Shown: positions 10,748 to 15,798 of the stretch, in pieces | How the letters are laid out: every line of letters begins with the position of its first letter | Position numbering within the stretch: the first letter of the stretch is position 1 | Assembly: GCA_025201865.1 (NCBI GenBank) | Contig: MU602989.1 | Location: forward strand, 11,748-27,545 | Source: Ramicandelaber brevisporus | Taxonomy: Eukaryota; Kickxellomycota; Ramicandelaberales; Ramicandelaberaceae | Reading direction: 5' to 3' | DNA length: 15,798 nucleotides | Notes under the pieces: model-generated | What the model saw: only the letters and a program-made list of their open reading frames with translations | The model's database searches: none | Told to the model about the DNA's origin: nothing | Position numbers and translations under genes: made by a program

Positions 10748-13700
10748 TTATGACGCATTTGTTGCTACTTTAACATCGGCAGCAGCAGCAGCAGGAACAG
10801 TAGCAGCAGAAGCAGTAGCGGCAGGCTGACCGCGCCAAACTTCACTTTCCAATTTAACCTTTTCCAGGGCCATTTCATGCATTCTCAACTCAATTGTATC
10901 TCTTGACAATAGCCGACACACTGTGACATCTCTGGTTTGTCCAACTCGATGCGCTCTATCCTCCGCCTGCCGATCATTATGCGGATTAAAGTCAATGTCA
11001 AACAAAATCACTGCACTTGCTGCTGTCAAATTAATTCCCATTCCACCTGCCTTTGTGGACAACAAAAACACTGGAATATCCTTGTCGTTTGTAAACTGAT
11101 CAATCAAATTTTGGCGCTCAGCAACCACCGTTTGCCCATCTAATCTCACATAACGAACGTTCCAGATTTCAGTGAGCATTTCCTCTAAAATGTCGAGCAT
11201 AGATGTAAACTGGCTGAATATTAAGACGCGCTGATCGTTTGCTGCAAACTCGTCCAGGAGCTGCTTGAGGAGAATGATTTTGCCAGAATCGAGCATGTCC
11301 TCGCGAGTGAGCTTGAAATTGCTCAACGTTTTGGGGAAGTTGCAGCACAGCTTGTGAAGCTCGTAATCACTCATAATCTCCATGTCTTGGAAAATGTACT
11401 CTTCATTCGCATCGACATATTGAGGCTCGCGCATGATTGCCTTGGACATTGTACGCAGCTTGTCGTTGGTGTAACGAGTACGAACCAGCAGTGGATGAAG
11501 AGCCATCTTGCGAAGTCTCATGAACACTCCAGTCAGTGCACGCTTTGAAGTCAAATCTGTGCTGCCTGTGCCTGTGCCGTTTGCATTGTTTGTGCCTATG
11601 CTGTTGACTGTTTCTGAGCTGTTGCTGATTGAAGGAGCTGCTGAGGGTGGTGGAAGGGGGATGCCTGTTGACGCAGCATCGGCTGCATTGTCTCCAAAGA
11701 TGGATTTACGCAACATTGAGGGTGGAGCACGGCGTTTGCGACTTCCTTTAGTTACATCAATTATATCCTCATCAAGCGTCGCAGCTGTAGCTGTAGGCGT
11801 ACTAACAGCCGAGGAACTCGATTCGACTGGAGTGTGCATGCCAGTATCACCAGTTGTATTTGTTGCTGCTGATGCTGATGCTGCTGCTGCGGATGACCTT
11901 GCAGCCCTATCCAACAAACTCTCTATACCCCCATCACCATCACCACCGCCATTGCCATTGCCATCACCATCACCATCACCATCACCATTCTCGTCATTAT
12001 TGGTTATTTTGAATGAAGCCACAAATTCGTCATAGATCAGTCGCTGTCCAGTTGTTAGCGTTGCATATTCAATTCGTTCAATCTTCTTTGGCAGATCCAT
12101 CAATACTTGATCTTTCATTCTTCTCAGTACAAACGGAAGCAATAAACTGCGAGCACTCTTGACACGCTGTCTGGCCATAATTGCATGTGGTGTCAGTCCC
12201 TCTAATGGGTCTGCTGATGGTGTGCTATTTTCATTCTCTCCAGTTGCAGATAGTGATACTGACCCTTCTCGAGATGATGGCACTGATGATGGTAATGATG
12301 ATGATGGTGGTAGTGGTGGTAGTGGTAGTGATGGTTGCTGTTGTTCATTTTCTGAACTGTTGCCCTTTTCTGGTCTGGCATTGTCCTTAAATACTGATCT
12401 GATCGAATCCATTCTATCATAAAACACATGTGGCATAATAAACGCCAGGAGCGAAATAAGTTCCTGCAAATTGTTTTGTAGTGGTGTACCAGTCAACAAC
12501 AGTCTGAAGCCTGCCCTAATTTTCATCAATGCCTGATATCTTGAGCTTGCACTATTCTTAATCATGTGGCCTTCGTCCAACACCATAACCTGCACTCCCA
12601 AGTGTCTCAAGAATGACTGATCATCTTTCGCTCCAGTTGCCAAATTATAAGTTGTGACTATAACATCAACTTTGCCACCGCGTGCAGCATCTTGAAGCAT
12701 AAACCGCTGTTCAGTACGCTCTGCCTGTGTTCCATAGTATTGCTCCACTGCCAGGATTGGACAAAACCGTTCAAATTCACGCATCCAGTTGGCGAGAGTA
12801 GAGGACGGACATACGACTAGATGAGGGCCACGGACGCCACACTCGCGTAACTTGGCCAAGAACCCAATAACTTGGCAGGTCTTTCCCAATCCCATCGAGT
12901 CGGCAAGCAGACACGAAGCGCGTTTTGTGTGCATATCAAGCAGCCATTTGATACCGCCCAGTTGATATGACTTGAGTGGTAAGTCTGGATTCCATTCTTT
13001 GGGTGAATACGTCTTTAGCACTGATTCGCTCAACCCAAGACCAGTTTTATTGCTGCTGCTGCTGCCGCTGCTGCCGCTGCCATCCAACAAAAGAGTGCCC
13101 TTGTGTTCCGTCAGATTCAAATCAATTCCATTGTATGCTGCTTTAGAAGAAGAGGAGGAGGAAGAGGATGTAATGAGACGATCTGCAATCTGCTGGCAAT
13201 GAGAGACTGCTGCATCAACCGCTGAAAACCCATCAATCAGCGTGAAATAGTCGTTAACGATACGAATACGCAGTGCACGGTCTTTACGGAATGCAGACCG
13301 GATAGTTTCAATGTCGTCAAATGGCCGCAAGTTGATGATGATATCAGCCTGCTTGGCTGTACACAGCGTCATGCGCTGCAATTCAATAGAGTCGGCAGTG
13401 TTGAAGAACTCTGTTGCACGAGTTTCTGAAGATGCCAATTTAACATATTGATACGGCGCCGGAGACGAATAGTCGCTGTTCTTATATTCAACATCCGAGC
13501 CGTCATCAGAAGGTAATCCATCATCACTGTTACCAATAATAACTGGCTGTAGCTGTTTACGTGACCCAGTGCCTCCACCACCACCACTACTACCACCACT
13601 AGCTGATCCTGCCTTCTTCTTGTTCATAGCTTGCATGTGAGTTGTTGAAGCACTCTTTGATGGAAGTATAATCTTCTTTTGCAAATATCGTTTCTTTGGT

Positions 13701-14306
13701 TGAACAAATTCCGATGACGACGTTGCAGTTGACTGAACCTCGATAATATCATCATTATTATCATCATAATCACTGCCAGAATCGTTCCCCAAAATACGCT
13801 TGTATGCAACCTTGTTTTCATTCTTTGTCTTTGAAGATGGCTGTTGCTGAAGTCGTCTCGCACTATTACCAGCCAAAGGCAGACGTTGGTGATCATCAAG
13901 GTCACTATCATCATCAGCATCATCGAGAAGAATTGGAGCATTTGAGCTCGACGTGATGGTGGTAGCTGACATTGGTCGAATAAATTTGCGAGCTTGCTGC
14001 TTGGGAGTTGATGCTTGGGCTGCACTGATCAACTTTGCTGCGAGAGAGCCAGATGGCGCTGCGGCTGCTGCTGCAGATGTGGCTGCGAGTAATGACTTAT
14101 TCACTGGAGCAACATAACGTGGATTGACTTGGCTGGGCAGTGATGAAAGCGATGCAGCAATCGATGGCGGGACAGCACCGTGCAATGACTTTAATCGTTT
14201 ACCAGGTTGCTGCTGCTTCAGCGATACTGCAGACGATTGCGAAGTTGGAGCAAGAGGCGGAACAGAAACTGGCTTACGAGAAATGATAACTGGCGCATCA
14301 TCATCG

Positions 14307-14347
<41 letters not shown>

Positions 14348-15154
14348 GGCATTCTCTTCATCTTCACTGTCATCAGCCAATGTCAATACACGCCTTGTAC
14401 GGGCATCAGATTCCACAACATTGGATGCTATTGCTGTGCTACTAACAGTTGTAAGCTCGTCGTCACCATCACTCTCACTATCCTCAATTCGCAAATGAGA
14501 TACATTCAGAGACGAACTTGGTTGCTCCACACCATTGGCTTTGGCTGCGCCGTTGGCTGAGATGTACGCTGGTGTCGATGAATGCGATGGTGGCGAAGAG
14601 GATGGCATTGGCGAGCTTGGCAAGCTATCTCCAGTGTTACCCCAGCGAGTTGGTGAGGAATCTGAATCTACCAAGCTGGAAGCAGCGGCACTTTTACGAG
14701 AGTTTGCCGCCGTCACTGACGCTGACGCTGCTGTCACTGGCCGACTCGTAGGTCGAGTAAAGATGCTATTACCGACATTGGCGCTGCTGTTGTTGTTACT
14801 GGTGCCTTTGAATGGATACTTGCTAGCAGGCGCTGGGGAAGATTCTGGGATCTCAAAGGCAGATGAGACTGGGCGACGGACAGGACTGCTGCCGTTCAGT
14901 GCGGGCTGCTGTTGCTGTTGTTGCTGCTGACCAGCAGGGTTGCCAGAACCACCAAACCGCTGAGCAAACGTTGATCGCATGGAGTCTCCAGAAGATAAAC
15001 CAGGATCAAAGTGTTTGTTTTGAGAATCCGAATAGTTTTTTGAGAGAGACGCTTTTGATGGGGCAAAAAGAGGAGTGTTTTGAAAAAACAAAACAAACAA
15101 CAATGGCATCGCAGGCGCAGATCCGGATATCATGAACTCCACTAGTAGTAACAT
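10748..15154 (-). CDS. FUN30: SNF2-family chromatin-remodelling ATPase, Fun30/SMARCAD1 type
   Basis: A nuclear ATP-driven nucleosome remodeller; the family acts in heterochromatin maintenance and DNA-end resection. Numbering is from ATG 15154 (1468 residues). Residues 1-590 are mostly disordered and acidic, with a poly-Gln near 75-82 and an Asp run around 269-285. A conserved pre-helicase segment with an RPF motif lies at about 595-665. The ATPase N-lobe starts at about 725. Walker A is DSMGLGKT (752-759, Lys758). Motif II is DEGH (860-863), which is typical of this subfamily. LTGTPLQN follows. The C-lobe (from about 1287) has STKAGGMGIN and motif VI QAEDRAHRVGQT (1396-1407). A low-complexity insertion of more than 200 residues, with Gly-Asp repeats and a basic KGSRKRR patch, separates the lobes. 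The start is uncertain: the first in-frame ATG (15154) gives a hydrophobic N-terminus unusual for a nuclear protein, and ATG 14980 is a good alternative. No N-terminal CUE domain is obvious. Confidence 0.93.
11931..11988 (-). repeat. (CACCAT)n repeat encoding Gly-Asp repeats
   Basis: A hexamer-based tandem repeat is read on the minus strand as alternating Gly and Asp/Asn in the insertion between the two lobes of the SNF2-type ATPase. It is likely a flexible acidic linker. Confidence 0.85.
14296..14348 (-). repeat. (ATC)n microsatellite encoding poly-Asp
   Basis: A nearly pure trinucleotide run of about 17 units, with a few GTC-type variants, encodes an aspartate stretch in the N-terminal disordered region of the SNF2-type ATPase. 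Its purity suggests recent length change by slippage. Confidence 0.9.
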
Positions 15155-15359
15155 CCAGTACTCACGGAATGGCAAAGGAGCTTAATCATGGAAATGTAAA
15201 ACTGATGAGCGAGATAATTGTAAAAGAAAGTCGGATAGGATAATGTGGAGGAAAACAATTTGCACTCACACAGTATTGGACACGCAGCATGTGGCAAAGA
15301 ACGCAATGGCTCGCTGACAAGCCGGGTCTCGCAGGGACGATGAAGAAGCCTCGCTCTGG

Positions 15360-15438
15360 CCTTTTTGGTTTCCTCTTTGGTTTCCTTTCCTTTTCCTCTT
15401 TTCTATTTTCTATTTTTTTTTAGTTTCCTTTTCTCTCC
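15360..15438 (+). repeat. long pyrimidine-rich tract
   Basis: About 79 bases are almost all C and T, interrupted by two GG pairs within a repeated TTTGGTTTCC motif and by a few single purines. The tract lies about 300 bases upstream of the ubiquitin start codon. Confidence 0.75.
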
Positions 15439-15546
15439 AACTTTGATGCTGTAGTTTTTTGCTGTAGTTTTTTTTGCTGTCGTTACTGTTGATGTTGTTT
15501 TCGACATGACGAATTGCGTGCGGCTCGCTGCGGATGTATTAGTCAG

Positions 15547-15551
15547 CCAAT
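15547..15551 (+). promoter_or_regulatory. CCAAT box of the ubiquitin gene
   Basis: CCAAT in a GCCAATAGG context, about 62 bases upstream of the TATA-like element and next to the heat-shock-like repeats. Spacing and company support a functional CCAAT box, but binding is inferred. Confidence 0.45.
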
Positions 15552-15552
15552 A

Positions 15553-15589
15553 GGAAGCGAACAGGTTCGAGTTCTGTCGAGAACGTTCG
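15553..15589 (+). promoter_or_regulatory. heat-shock-element-like cluster upstream of ubiquitin
   Basis: The consensus is alternating 5-base nGAAn/nTTCn units. Seen here: two tandem in-register GAA units (15553-15562), TTC at 15566-15568 and 15572-15574 (partly out of register), and a perfect head-to-head pair AGAACGTTCG (15580-15589). Polyubiquitin genes are classic heat-shock targets, so the position agrees with the motif. Confidence 0.5.
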
Positions 15590-15612
15590 GCCAACCACAG
15601 AGGCCGAAACAG

Positions 15613-15620
15613 GATAAATA
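15613..15620 (+). promoter_or_regulatory. TATA-like element GATAAATA
   Basis: It lies 120-127 bases upstream of the ubiquitin ATG and just downstream of the CCAAT and heat-shock-like elements. Transcription would then begin near 15645, giving a leader of about 95 bases rich in CAACA-type sequence. Confidence 0.5.
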
Positions 15621-15739
15621 GCGAGCCAAGCCGCCAAGCACAAGCTGACCAACCTGCCCTCTGCTCATCACACCAACACACAACTTCTTTTCTTTTTCAT
15701 CAGAAACCAACCACAGCCAACAACAGCACCCTAGCAGCT

Positions 15740-15798
15740 ATGCAAATCTTTGTCAAGACCCTTACCGGCAAGACCATCACTCTTGAGGTCGAGTCGTC
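15740..15798 (+). CDS. ubiquitin gene, 5' end only (polyubiquitin or ubiquitin-ribosomal fusion)
   Basis: The first 19 codons plus two bases are present before the window ends. They match the ubiquitin N-terminus exactly, beginning MQIFVKTLTGK and containing the chain-linkage lysines K6 and K11. Ubiquitin is the 76-residue protein tag for proteasomal and other signalling. Residue 19 is Ser, as in fungi and plants, whereas animals have Pro. Third codon positions are strongly C-rich (such as ATC, GTC, ACC, GGC and AAG), unlike the AT-richer codons of the neighbouring genes, as expected for a highly expressed gene. With one partial unit I cannot tell a polyubiquitin gene (UBI4-like) from a fusion to ribosomal eL40 or eS31. 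The heat-shock-like promoter favours polyubiquitin. Confidence 0.95.
   Translation, partial: MQIFVKTLTGKTITLEVES

Larger units (their letters stand above)
15155..15739. promoter_or_regulatory. divergent promoter region between the SNF2-type gene (-) and the ubiquitin gene (+)
   Basis: This 585-base region must hold the leader and promoter of both genes. On the + strand it has a long pyrimidine-rich tract (about 15360-15438), a CCAAT box, heat-shock-like GAA/TTC repeats and a TATA-like box close to the ubiquitin start. Near the remodeller side there are minus-strand GTGAGT sequences (15269-15264 and 15165-15160) that could be 5' splice sites of leader introns. I could not join them to the coding frame in a consistent phase. 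No protein-coding segment is supported here. Confidence 0.6.

Overview
The window looks like nuclear DNA of an intron-poor eukaryote, most likely a fungus. This is an inference. It rests on an RNA polymerase I largest subunit and a Fun30/SMARCAD1-type remodeller each carried on one very long open frame, compact intergenic spaces with AATAAA-type 3' signals, pyrimidine-rich leaders, and the start of a ubiquitin gene whose residue 19 is Ser (animals have Pro; fungi and plants have Ser). I cannot name the genus. Trinucleotide microsatellites, mainly (CAG)n and (ATC)n, are common throughout. They are read as poly-Gln, poly-Ser, poly-Thr, poly-Ala or poly-Asp depending on gene and frame.

Layout. 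Positions 1-1422 hold no convincing gene. They are repeat- and pyrimidine-rich and look like the promoter and long leader of the first gene, with candidate leader splice sites. Positions 1423-3786 (+) encode a 787-residue protein of unknown function. Its core is a tandem array of about 17-residue helical units, each ending in an aromatic residue, followed by a long Ser/Thr/Gln-rich tail. Positions 3787-4021 are a convergent 3' region where the two transcripts probably overlap. Positions 4022-9619 (-) encode the Pol I catalytic subunit (RPA190/POLR1A family) with all catalytic motifs and two large acidic insertions. Positions 9868-10335 (-) encode a small secreted Ala/Pro-rich protein. Positions 10748 to about 15154 (-) encode a Fun30/SMARCAD1-type SNF2 ATPase whose N-terminus is uncertain. 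Positions 15155-15739 are a divergent promoter region with a CCAAT box, heat-shock-element-like repeats and a TATA-like box. The first 59 bases of a ubiquitin gene (+) run off the right edge.

Functionally this is a housekeeping neighbourhood: rDNA transcription, chromatin remodelling and ubiquitin. The genes share no evident pathway. I see no mobile element, CRISPR array, tRNA or rRNA. The most novel item is the repeat architecture of the protein at 1423-3786. The rest is mainly unusual elaboration of known families and gene-boundary questions.
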